The notes under the pieces: model-generated
The model's input: only the letters and a program-made list of their open reading frames with translations
Told to the model about the DNA's origin: nothing
The model's database searches: none
Program-made: the position numbers and the translations under genes
NCBI RefSeq assembly: GCF_900117415.1
Contig: NZ_FPEI01000003.1
Span: forward strand, 248,001-312,000
Length of the DNA stretch: 64,000 nt
Direction: 5' to 3'
From: Hyphomicrobium sp. CS1BSMeth3
GTDB lineage: Bacteria; Pseudomonadota; Alphaproteobacteria; Rhizobiales; Hyphomicrobiaceae
Shown: positions 49,441 through 57,184 of the stretch, piece by piece
Layout: every line of letters begins with the position of its first letter
Numbering within the stretch: position 1 is the first letter of the stretch

Positions 49441-50709
49441 TCAGTGGGCATGGCCGGCTTCGGACTTGCCGGCCTCGGCCTTGAGCAGGAACGTGTTCGA
49501 GACAGCGATTGTCTCCCCAGGTTCCAAACCGAACGTGACTTCAACAGACTGGGAATCATCGTTGCCAACCATGACCTGACGGGTTTCGAAGCCGTCGGCG
49601 GTACGAACAAAGATGCTGGGCTCGCCCTTGATGGTCTGGAGCGCCGATTTTGGAACGACGACTTTGGCCGGCGTTTCTTCCAAAACTACATCTGCCGTGA
49701 CGAAAGAGCCTGGTCTCCAGAAATGGTCGGCATTGGGGACGCTGGCGATCACGCGCGCCGAACGGGTCTCCGAGTTCAGGACCGGGCTTGTGAAGACGAT
49801 CCTGCCCGCCGATCTGCGGTCGTTGCCACTTGCGTATATCTCGACATGCTGCCCTTCTCTGGTCTGTGGCAGATCACTTGTCGATACGGTCAACTCTACC
49901 CATACGCTGGATAGATCTGCGATGACATATAGCTCCTTGGCCTGCCCTTCGCCGCCAACCGGAGCACCGAGATCGACGAGTTGCTCGGTCACACGGCCGC
50001 TGATCGGGGCCCGGATTTCATAGCGCTCGAGGCCGGTTGCAACCTGCTCGGTGGCAGAAAGTCCATCAACCTCCTTGTCGCCTACGCCCAGCGCCGAGAG
50101 CTTCTGTCTGGCGAGATCCCGCCGCACTTGGGCTTCCTGCTGCGTTGCACGCGCACGCAGGTACTGCTGTTCGGAGCTGATCTTCTTTTCCCAGAGCGCC
50201 TTTCCGCGCTCGTACAAGGTGTTCTGAAGCTGGAAGTTCACAACCGCCGCGATGTACTCGCTCTTGGCATCCGCGACCTCACGACTGTCCAGGATGGCGA
50301 TCGTCTCACCCGCGCGAACCCCGTCGCCAAGTCTCTTCTTGAGTTCGGCGACGGTGCCGATCACCTTGGCTGCGACCCGACCGATGCGATTGCGATCCAT
50401 GGTTACGGCGCCCGGCACGCTCAATCGCCTGCGGAGGTTGCCCGGCTCGGCTTTCGCGACAGCGATTTTCGCCGCGGCGATTCGCTCGGCGGTCATGCCG
50501 ATCTTGCCCTCTTTGTCCTCCTCCCCTTCCTTGTGCTCATGGCCGCTCTCCTCCTTTTCGCCTTCCGCATGACCGCCAGCCGCGACTGCATTGCTCGTCG
50601 CCTGAGCGCGCGAAGCGGTCGAAGGTGCAAAAGAGGCAGAGTAAATGTAGCCCAACCCAAGCGCGAAGGCGGCGACGAGGACGCCGATGGCAAGACGGAA
50701 GCGTTTCAT
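49441..50709 (-). CDS. czcB: CzcB-like RND periplasmic adaptor (system 2)
   Basis: A 422-residue adaptor with an N-terminal anchor, then a His/Glu/Lys-rich segment (HAEGEKEESGHEHKEGEED), a long helical hairpin (about 160-220) and beta domains including IRAPISGRVTEQLVDLGAP. A C-terminal part ends SEAGHAH. It is nearly 90 residues longer than the system-1 adaptor because it keeps the full alpha-hairpin. The start at 50709 (MKRFRLAIG) is the best signal-anchor start; ATG at 50736 is an alternative. It is followed by czcA2 within 15 bases. Confidence 0.9.
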   Translation of the reverse strand: MKRFRLAIGVLVAAFALGLGYIYSASFAPSTASRAQATSNAVAAGGHAEGEKEESGHEHKEGEEDKEGKIGMTAERIAAAKIAVAKAEPGNLRRRLSVPGAVTMDRNRIGRVAAKVIGTVAELKKRLGDGVRAGETIAILDSREVADAKSEYIAAVVNFQLQNTLYERGKALWEKKISSEQQYLRARATQQEAQVRRDLARQKLSALGVGDKEVDGLSATEQVATGLERYEIRAPISGRVTEQLVDLGAPVGGEGQAKELYVIADLSSVWVELTVSTSDLPQTREGQHVEIYASGNDRRSAGRIVFTSPVLNSETRSARVIASVPNADHFWRPGSFVTADVVLEETPAKVVVPKSALQTIKGEPSIFVRTADGFETRQVMVGNDDSQSVEVTFGLEPGETIAVSNTFLLKAEAGKSEAGHAH

Positions 50710-50781
50710 AAGAGGCATCCACGGCTGCTGGTGCATTAAGCTCAGCTAAAAGCTGCTTTATGCTGACAGATGTGCGAACGC

Positions 50782-50815
50782 GCGCTGCTCCGCACGCCAT
50801 GGCGCGGAGCAGCGC
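50782..50815. terminator. Perfect 12-bp GC-rich hairpin
   Basis: GCGCTGCTCCGC (50782-50793) and GCGGAGCAGCGC (50804-50815) are exact complements with a 10-base loop. The hairpin lies 14 bases after the stop at 50829 and 73 bases before the czcB2 start on the same strand, so it could reduce read-through into the pump operon. No T-run follows. Confidence 0.55.
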
Positions 50816-50828
50816 TCAAGCGCCAGCT

Positions 50829-51278
50829 TTAAGACCGTGGAGGTCGCTGCAGAGGAGGTGGAGCGAATTTGGCGGCTTCGCTATCGAACGGCATGACATA
50901 ATCGACAGTTGCCGGTACGTCGCGCTCGGACAGATAGATCGTTCGCGCCAGAGGAGCCTGCAGCCACTGGCACACGACGCAGTGCTGCTCCAGCAACGCC
51001 TGTTCCGGAGATTGCGGTTGACCAGGTTGATGAAGGCCGGCGCCCGTGGAGGTATTTATTACGCCTGCGGCGATATCAGATCGCTCGCTGGCAAGCTTGG
51101 CATTTTGGGAGGCAGCAATACCCACATGATGAATTGTCGCGTGCGCCAACGATAACGGGCCGCTAAGGGACACTAGAAGCGCCAAAACGAGTGTTGCCAG
51201 CCAAGAAGCCGAGCCTCGCGAGGCCATACCCAATGCCCCCGCCCGCGGTCGCCTCCAAAAAGTAGTCGCTTCGCTCAT
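50829..51278 (-). CDS. Small exported CxxC protein upstream of czc system 2 (DUF2946-like)
   Basis: About 149 residues from ATG at 51278 (ATG 51227 is an alternative that gives a cleaner signal peptide, MASRGSASWLATLVLALL). The mature part has a HCVVCQWLQAPLA motif (CxxC) and a C-terminal Pro/Arg-rich tail. It resembles in outline the small CxxC protein in front of czcC in system 1, so each RND operon is preceded by such a gene. It may deliver metal or redox-protect an export partner; function is not known. Confidence 0.6.
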   Translation of the reverse strand: MSEATTFWRRPRAGALGMASRGSASWLATLVLALLVSLSGPLSLAHATIHHVGIAASQNAKLASERSDIAAGVINTSTGAGLHQPGQPQSPEQALLEQHCVVCQWLQAPLARTIYLSERDVPATVDYVMPFDSEAAKFAPPPLQRPPRS

Positions 51279-51398
51279 GCGACGAGAAGTGGTCGGCTTC
51301 GAAGTCGAAGTCAAGTAAACACGTGGCGACGCACGCGAAGGTGACTAGCGGCACAGTAGGCAGTTCTCCAGGGAAGCCCCAACAAATCGGCACCTAGC

Positions 51399-51413
51399 GC
51401 GTCAAGTTGACGC
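51399..51413. promoter_or_regulatory. Palindrome upstream of the 50829-51278 gene
   Basis: GCGTCAA-G-TTGACGC is a perfect 7-bp palindrome 120 bases upstream of the start at 51278. It is nested inside GGCACC (51390-51395) and its complement GGTGCC. It could be an operator for this gene and the second pump. Confidence 0.35.
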
Positions 51414-51474
51414 TATTGCGGTGCCCTACAAACGCCCAGCGTCGAGGGGACCTAAGTCGATGCGACTAAGCGAT

Positions 51475-52113
51475 CTAGGGTAGATGTATCAGCTCTGGAA
51501 GCCAGCCGTATTCACGCGCCAGCTCGATGGCGTCGATAGCAGGGATGGCCACGAGGAAATAGCACGCTTCGATGAATGTGCGGCGGACGAGCCTCAAGTT
51601 AATCGTCAGTTGCTGCTCGCTCTGGTACGCCTTGAAGCTAGGGATGAAGCGAGGCACCCGCTTGAGGTACGCTTCGTAAGGTGCTCCAAATCTGTCCAGC
51701 AGGAACTGCTCTTCCCTGCGGATCACAATCACGAACACAACGGTAGTTGTAGCAACGCAAAATGCGATGACGACAATAGAGCTCGTTTGAGCGCCGACCC
51801 CAGCGGCACCGACTAACGTGAAAACGTACAGCGGATTGCGGACCAGTGAATAGGGACCGGTCTCGATCAGCGTGGCCTTCTTGTTGCCGCCAATGAAGAG
51901 AGCGCACCAACTGCGGCCAAAGATGCACACAAAGATCAAGAGTATACCGATGTGCTCGATCGTCGCGTAGATCAACGGATGCGTGTGGGACCAAATCGAG
52001 CAGACGAAGAGCAACGCAACCGCCAAGACCGACATAAACAGGACCAGAACTTGCCTTCGCAGGGCTTGAACATTTCCGAGGCGGAGTGGCGGTATCGAAG
52101 AAGAGGAATACAT
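51475..52113 (-). CDS. Isoprenylcysteine carboxyl methyltransferase-family membrane protein (CzcN-like)
   Basis: A 212-residue membrane protein with about four to five spans. It carries the ICMT/PEMT signature GPYSLVRNPLYVF (about 85-97) and the later RREEQFLLDRFGAPYEAY (about 131-148), where S-adenosylmethionine binds in this superfamily. CzcN of the Cupriavidus czc cluster belongs to the same group, so presence beside czc genes is meaningful. The methyl acceptor is unknown. The ATG at 52113 begins MYSSSSIPPLR. Confidence 0.78.
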   Translation of the reverse strand: MYSSSSIPPLRLGNVQALRRQVLVLFMSVLAVALLFVCSIWSHTHPLIYATIEHIGILLIFVCIFGRSWCALFIGGNKKATLIETGPYSLVRNPLYVFTLVGAAGVGAQTSSIVVIAFCVATTTVVFVIVIRREEQFLLDRFGAPYEAYLKRVPRFIPSFKAYQSEQQLTINLRLVRRTFIEACYFLVAIPAIDAIELAREYGWLPELIHLP

Positions 52114-52153
52114 GTGAGTCCTGTCGTGGCGTTCTGCTGCGGCCTGTGATCTG

Positions 52154-52773
52154 CTATTGAGGCGAGATTGCGGCGTCAGGTGGAGGTCGCATCTTTCGCA
52201 CGCCGTCAGCGCGTAGCCCTTCGCCTTGCATTAGAGGCGGATGATGATCAGCCTCGCCGAGAGCACAAAAGCTGCAAGGAGCTGTCACCGCCATTCGGAA
52301 TGCCCGCCCGCCTGTACCTTTGGGATATCCCAGGAAGAAACTGATGTGGCCGACACCAAACAGAAGCACCGACACAGCGATGAAAGGCATGAAAGTCGCC
52401 CCCAACAAAGCACAAGTGCAGAGAGTGTGACAGATGCAACGACAAATTGCTCAAGCGAGCTCTGGAGAAAGGCGATCGGGATCGCGATCTTCGGGCTTGG
52501 GCTCGAATAGGCCGATCCTCCAATATCCTTAGCGTAACGACGCCTGCCCCTCTCGACCATCCCTATGCCGCACATGACCAGAAACAAGTTGGCGCCAACC
52601 AAGAAAGATAACTTTGCCTCCAGCTCATCGCCGGGAAACTCGATAACACGGCCTAAGAGCAAGTGCGCGCCTCCGAGAACCACCGGGCACAGGAGAAAGG
52701 TTGCAGCACTGCTCAAGTAGATCTTGCGCTGCTCATCACGAAGCTCGACGTCGGAAGCGGGAGTGATCGGCAT
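52154..52773 (-). pseudogene. MAPEG-like membrane protein gene with a frameshift
   Basis: From ATG at 52773 (GAGGAG upstream) the frame reads a four-span protein with AAIPIAFLQSSLEQFVV-like MAPEG features, but at about 52390-52410 it leaves frame. The continuation LGATFMPFIAVSVLLFG, HISFFLGYPKGTGGRAFRM is found in the next frame and ends at 52154. The shift falls near a CCCCC run (GTCGCCCCCAAC on the plus strand), so it may be a real mutation or a sequencing error. Members of this family include membrane glutathione transferases and related proteins. Confidence 0.65.
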
Positions 52774-53116
52774 AGCGCTCCTCTCAAAGGGCAATACTGA
52801 ACACGAATCAGCGATCGACATGAGACCGCCCAGTAGCTCATTTGGCGAACTTACTGCCCTCAACAGGCTCCGAGCTTGCGCGAACGTGCGTCCTCATCCC
52901 TTTGGCGGTTAGGGGATCGGGCGTTTGCGCAACCGCCATCCATGCGCGTTGCAGGGCTGCGCGACCCAAAATTGCTATATTGTGGCCGAGATTGGTTGTC
53001 ATACTGAAAATTGAGCGAAGCCAAATCTTGCGCCTTTCGCCGCACTCGCGGAACTGAGAGGGACAGAGTATCGTTTCTTAGGTTCCGCTCAGATCCTAAA
53101 CCCTTGGGAGTAAGCC
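52774..53116. other. Intergenic region between the MAPEG remnant and a His-rich gene
   Basis: The 343 bases hold the ribosome site and presumed promoter of the gene at 53117 and the start region of the MAPEG remnant. A somewhat AT-richer patch lies near 52970-53020. No gene, clear promoter or large repeat was found. Confidence 0.5.
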
Positions 53117-53440
53117 ATGCTCAGGATAGTTCAGCTTTCGTTGATCGGTGCGGCCGTTTTCGGCCTCAGCATTGTCGGTGCGTCGGCGGCCCCCATCGCC
53201 GCGCCGCCCATACCGCAGGAGATGGCGAACCAAGCTGAAAAAGCGCACTCGCGTCGACATGGCCATCGGCATCGTGCACACGGTCGACATTCCGTCCGTC
53301 GCCATCATCATCATGGACGCCGGCATTACAGCCATCGCCGGCACTCCAGATACTATGGCGCACCCTATTTGTACGGCGGTATCGGCATTCCCTTCATTGG
53401 TTTTGGCGGGCATAGGCACCATCATCACCACCATCATTGA
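53117..53440 (+). CDS. Small exported His-rich protein
   Basis: A 107-residue protein with a signal peptide (RIVQLSLIGAAVFGLSIVGA, ending ASAA). The mature chain has dense His/Arg clusters (SRRHGHRHRAHGRHSVRRHH and a seven-His C-terminus). It is a strong candidate for periplasmic metal binding. GGGAG precedes the ATG. It is the last intact gene of the metal island and runs opposite to the czc genes. Confidence 0.72.
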   Translation: MLRIVQLSLIGAAVFGLSIVGASAAPIAAPPIPQEMANQAEKAHSRRHGHRHRAHGRHSVRRHHHHGRRHYSHRRHSRYYGAPYLYGGIGIPFIGFGGHRHHHHHHH

Positions 53441-53546
53441 TATACGAAGACGCCCGGTCACCGCGCGGGGCGCTTCCGCCGGATAGCCGATAGCCGTCGC
53501 AGCTGCGGCAGTTGGAGCTTGAGGCCGAACGGTCGCTTTCCCGCGT

Positions 53547-53765
53547 ATGGCGCGCTCGTCGTTGCACCGCCTGTTCCAGCGCTACGACATCTCGTGCCTG
53601 CCAAGCATCGACGGAGAGAAGACCAGGAAGAAATTCAAAAGCTACCCTATCAGCTATTTCCATATCGACATGGTCGAGGTGCGTACCGCTGAAGGCAAGC
53701 TCTACATGTTCGCAGCTATCGATCGGGCCTCGAAGTTCGCCTTCGCCTTTCCCCCGTCAGGGCCT
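53547..53765 (+). pseudogene. IS481-family transposase fragment
   Basis: About 73 codons match an internal piece of IS481-type transposases: ARSSLHRLFQRYDISCLP, KKFKSYPISYFHIDMVEV with the first catalytic Asp, and KLYMFAAIDRASKFAF. The N-terminal helix-turn-helix and the C-terminal catalytic part are absent. The frame runs into unrelated sequence at about 53766, where another IS fragment begins. Confidence 0.75.
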
Positions 53766-53832
53766 AGCGGACAGAGTGAGCTGATTGCGTAAGCGAGAGT
53801 TTGCGACTCATCATAATCCCAAGGAGGACACG

Positions 53833-53996
53833 ATGAGACAACGCGACAAGCAGGCGCCTCAGAGCGCGGAGGAGATCGTCAGGGACATCCCCAGAGCCAC
53901 TAGGCAGCAGTTCGGCCGAGGAGAAGAGCCGCATCGTCCTTGAAGATCTGCGCGGCGAGGACAGCATCGCCGAACTCTGCCGCAAGGACGGTATCG
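53833..53996 (+). pseudogene. IS3-type transposase OrfA fragment
   Basis: Starting at an ATG with AGGAGG upstream, the frame reads MRQRDKQAPQSAEE, IPRATRQQF. One frame over it continues SAEEKSRIVLEDLRGEDSIA, ELCRKDGI, which is the OrfA helix-turn-helix of IS3-like elements. A one-base shift lies at about 53910. The match stops at about 53996, where the truncated hypothetical gene on the other strand begins. This is a double-lesioned remnant. Confidence 0.7.
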
Positions 53997-54920
53997 AGTT
54001 GCTTGGCCTCGCAGCGCCGAGCTTCTTCTTCTCGATATCGTTTCGCTGCTTCCTCGCGTTCACGCTTCTTCTGCTCAAGGACAGGCCCCGCTGCGATGAT
54101 GGTTCCTATGATATTGGGCAACAGATCGCCAATCTTCGTCTTCTGCGTTTCGATCCATTGTGGCTGGCGTCCATCCAAGTAGGTGGGAATCGAGACGCGC
54201 AGGAAACCGGGTGATTCCAGGCCGGATTGGTAGTGGTCGGGATAGGCTGTCCACTTCCTGATCTCATCTCGATCCTTAAGCGACTTGACCAACTTCTCGA
54301 CAATCGAACACTCGACCTCATGACCGGAAATCTGAAATGTCACCCTGCCCGTTAGCGGGGACTTTTCAATCCTTCCTCCCGCCTTCTCTACGCCCTTAAA
54401 AATCTCGCTTGTGATCTGGAAACGGTATTGATCGCGTTCGGTGAGGTCCGGGACTAACCGCGGCGACCACCAACGTTCATGCCTACGTCGCTTGTTTTCC
54501 TGTTCGCGCTCCTTCTGTCGGTTCTTATGGTCGGCGATCCACGCCTTCACGCGTGGGTGGAGGTCATCGAGGCTATCCGACACGACAAGCCCTTCGATCT
54601 TACCGACTGCAATGGTCGCTGATTGTTCAGCTTCTGGCGACGGTACCGGCTTGGGCGGTGTGGGATAGATGTCAGCGTCTAAAGGAACGCCGTCCTTGCG
54701 CGGGCGGGAGCTTGAATGTGACCACCGGTCTGCCCGCTTCTTTCTTGGCTCAGTAGCCCCGGGGCGGATAGGGAACATCCAGCCTGTCACATATCTTGGC
54801 CAGCCCGTCGCCACTGGTCCCGAATTCTTCCGCGAGGCGGCTCATCGGTCGCTGCCAGACCATAGTGTATAGCTCTTCGCGACTCACTCGCCGCGCTTGG
54901 TGTATCGGTAGGTCTGCCAT
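53996..54920 (-). pseudogene. Degraded hypothetical gene (HTH-like N-terminus), three lesions
   Basis: From ATG at 54920 (GGAAGG upstream) the product begins MADLPIHQARRVSREELYTM, VWQRPMSRLAEEFGTSG and PYPPRGY, a helix-turn-helix-like start found in many uncharacterised bacterial proteins. A stop (TGA, 54750-54752) stands where relatives have Trp (GYWAKKEAG). A one-base insertion lies near 54695. The rest (about 250 codons: DGVPLDADIYPTPPKPVP onward, with a coiled-coil Arg/Glu-rich end) is open but lacks its C-terminus because an IS3 fragment joins at about 53996. The gene is clearly dead. Confidence 0.7.
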
Positions 54921-54969
54921 CGCCTTCCTGCTAGACTACTTGTTTGCCTGCAGAATATGACCGAGAAGG

Positions 54970-55080
54970 TTAAATGGCGATAGGTGCTCGGCACGCATCT
55001 TGAAGGGATGAGGCCAAGCTCATTATCATCCCGATGGAGCCGACGCCTGCGAACGCAATCGCCACCATGTACCGAGCCAC
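54970..55080 (-). CDS. Possible 36-residue hydrophobic peptide
   Basis: A GTG at 55080 with GGAG five bases upstream opens VARYMVAIAFAGVGSIGMIM and continues for 36 codons to a TAA at 54970. The middle is hydrophobic enough for one membrane span. No family is recognised, and the surrounding sequence is decayed, so this may be chance. Confidence 0.25.
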   Translation of the reverse strand: MARYMVAIAFAGVGSIGMIMSLASSLQDACRAPIAI

Positions 55081-55118
55081 GAGGTCTCCACTAAGGGGAA
55101 ATTACACCGCAAATTCAA

Positions 55119-55265
55119 TCACATACGTGTTCGCAGTTTTGTCCTGGGTAGCTCGCCACTCAAATCAGCGCGATAGGTTTTCAGCAGTCCGTGGGCGCCC
55201 ATGAAACCGCCCATGAAACGCGCTTTTGCTGCGCCGCTGCTGTCGCGGAGATCGCCGATGACCAC
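55119..55265 (-). CDS. Possible 48-residue protein
   Basis: A GTG at 55265 preceded by GAGGAG with eight-base spacing opens VVIGDLRDSSGAAKARFMGG and runs 48 codons. The ribosome site is good, but I recognise no domain. The rest of 54921-55473 contains no other feature, and no copy of the tRNA-Arg 3' half was found there. Confidence 0.25.
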   Translation of the reverse strand: MVIGDLRDSSGAAKARFMGGFMGAHGLLKTYRADLSGELPRTKLRTRM

Positions 55266-55473
55266 GGCATTCCTCCTCAATGGCCGGATGGCTGGCCGCG
55301 CGCGCCGTGTTACCGGCAGTCCATCGCGAGCCACCCGCCCCAAGCACCTCTCTCAATCATCCGGAAGGCATCAATGATCTTGCGGTGAACTAGACATCCG
55401 CGCAAAGAGAAGGTGACGCCGTCGGCCTTTCGTGAGCGGCCTCCTTCAAGATGAGCAAGAACGGGTGGAAACG

Positions 55474-57132
55474 ATGAACGGGATTGACTTCATTGCAGAA
55501 ATCTTGAAGCGGGAAGGCGTGGAGTGGATTTCCTGCTTCCCCAGCAATCCCATCATCTCAGCCGCAGCCCGGGTCGGCATCCGGCCGATCGCCTTCCGGC
55601 ACGAACGCGGTGCCGTGATGGCCGCCGACGGCTATAGCCGCATCAGCGATCGCCAGCGTTTCGGCGTCGTCGCAGTTCAATCTCAGGCCGGCGCCGAGAA
55701 CAGCCTCGGGGGCGTCGCCCAGGCATTCGCCGACAACATTCCTGTTCTCATCCTGCTCGGCGGCAATCGCCTCGATCAGATTTCCGTGCGGCCAAACTTC
55801 AGTGCCGTGATGCGCTATCAAGGATGGGCCAAGAGCGTCGAGGCCATCTACCAGCCCGAGCAGGTGGGCGACGTCATGCGCCGCGCCTTCCATGCATTGC
55901 GCAATGGCCCTCCGGGCCCTGTCGTCGTGGAGCTGACTGCGGATGTCTGCGCGCGGGAAGTGCCGGAGCAGTCCCGCACCTATCACTCCCCCAAGCTGGT
56001 GCGGCAACGTCCCGAGACTGATGCCATCCAGGAGGCGGTGCGTCTGCTCAAGGCCGCGAAGCAGCCCATGATCTGGGCTGGGGCGGGCGTGCTGTTTTCG
56101 GGTGCATCTTCCGCCCTAAAGGAGCTTGCAGAGCTGACGGCGATGCCCGTGTTCTGCACCATGCCCGGCAAGTCTGCCATCGACGAGCGCCATCCGCTCG
56201 CGCTCGGGGCCGGCAGCGGCACGACCACGCTCGCCGCTCATCGCTGGCTCGTGGAGAGCGATGTACTGCTCGCCCTCGGCAGCAGCCTGACGCGTTCGCC
56301 CTATGCGCAGCCCATCCGCAGCGGCAAAACGATCATCCACAATTCGATCAACCCGGATGACATCAACAAGAATGAAGCTGCGGAAGTGGCCCTGATCGGC
56401 GACACCAAGCTGACGATCGAAGCGCTGATCGATGAGATCAAGTCCCAGACCGGCGGCAAAGGAATTGGCGATCGCAAGAAGTCGCAAGAGCATGTCGCCA
56501 AGCTCAAATCGGAGTGGATGGCAGAATGGCAATCCGTTCTCGAGAGCGATAACGAGCCTCTGAGCTACTACCGGGTCATCAGCGAGCTGAACAGAAGCCT
56601 CGACCGCGAGAACAGCATTGTCACGCATGATGCCGGCGCGCCGCGCGACACCATGCTACCCTTCTACGAGGCGACGACGCCGCACAGCTACATCGGCTGG
56701 GGGAAGACCACACATCTCGGATTTGGCATCCCGCTCATGATCGGCGCGAAGATGGCCGAGCCGAAGAAGTTCTGCCTCAATGTCATGGGGGATGGCGCGT
56801 TCGGCATGTCGGGATTGGATCTGGAGACCGCGGTCAGGTCCGGTGCCGCCATAACGACGGTGCTGCTCAACAACAGCGACATGGCCACCTACTCGGGGCC
56901 CACGCGTGGCACCATCGGAGAGGAAGCTCGCCAGCAGTACGGCGTGTCGAAGATGCACGGAGACTACGCGAAAATTGCCGAGGGCATGGGCGCCGTTGGT
57001 ATCAGAGTGACGAAGGCGTCCGAGATCGGGCCTGCCCTCAAGGAGGCCCAGCGCTTGAACGCCGAGGGCAAGACAGTGCTCATCGACGTGAGCGCCAATG
57101 TCGAGGAGCGCCGGTCACGCTTCAAATCGTGA
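55474..57132 (+). CDS. Thiamine-diphosphate-dependent enzyme (acetolactate synthase-like)
   Basis: A 552-residue ThDP enzyme with the three usual domains. The catalytic Glu44 lies in FRHERGAVMAADGYSR, the middle domain is nucleotide/FAD-type (WAGAGVLFSGASSALKEL), and the C-terminal cofactor motif runs from GDG (439-441) to NN (466-467). It resembles acetolactate synthase, benzoylformate decarboxylase or sulfoacetaldehyde acetyltransferase-like enzymes; which one cannot be told. It is convergent with lpdA, and a hairpin separates them. The start at 55474 has GGTGG upstream; the frame is open 14 codons further. Confidence 0.85.
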   Translation: MNGIDFIAEILKREGVEWISCFPSNPIISAAARVGIRPIAFRHERGAVMAADGYSRISDRQRFGVVAVQSQAGAENSLGGVAQAFADNIPVLILLGGNRLDQISVRPNFSAVMRYQGWAKSVEAIYQPEQVGDVMRRAFHALRNGPPGPVVVELTADVCAREVPEQSRTYHSPKLVRQRPETDAIQEAVRLLKAAKQPMIWAGAGVLFSGASSALKELAELTAMPVFCTMPGKSAIDERHPLALGAGSGTTTLAAHRWLVESDVLLALGSSLTRSPYAQPIRSGKTIIHNSINPDDINKNEAAEVALIGDTKLTIEALIDEIKSQTGGKGIGDRKKSQEHVAKLKSEWMAEWQSVLESDNEPLSYYRVISELNRSLDRENSIVTHDAGAPRDTMLPFYEATTPHSYIGWGKTTHLGFGIPLMIGAKMAEPKKFCLNVMGDGAFGMSGLDLETAVRSGAAITTVLLNNSDMATYSGPTRGTIGEEARQQYGVSKMHGDYAKIAEGMGAVGIRVTKASEIGPALKEAQRLNAEGKTVLIDVSANVEERRSRFKS

Positions 57133-57154
57133 TCGCAACGACGGATGCACCCGC

Positions 57155-57184
57155 CACGCCTAAGCTGGCCTCAGCTTAGGCGTG
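57155..57184. terminator. Bidirectional terminator hairpin between the ThDP enzyme and lpdA
   Basis: CACGCCTAAGCT (57155-57166) and AGCTTAGGCGTG (57173-57184) pair perfectly with a 6-base loop. The stem begins 23 bases after the plus-strand stop and includes the lpdA stop (57176-57178) on the minus strand, so one hairpin serves both convergent genes. Confidence 0.75.

Noticed and set aside
54921-55473. Possible second attachment site of the tRNA-Arg element
   Set aside because: No copy of the tRNA 3' half was found here by eye; the right end may lie beyond the window.
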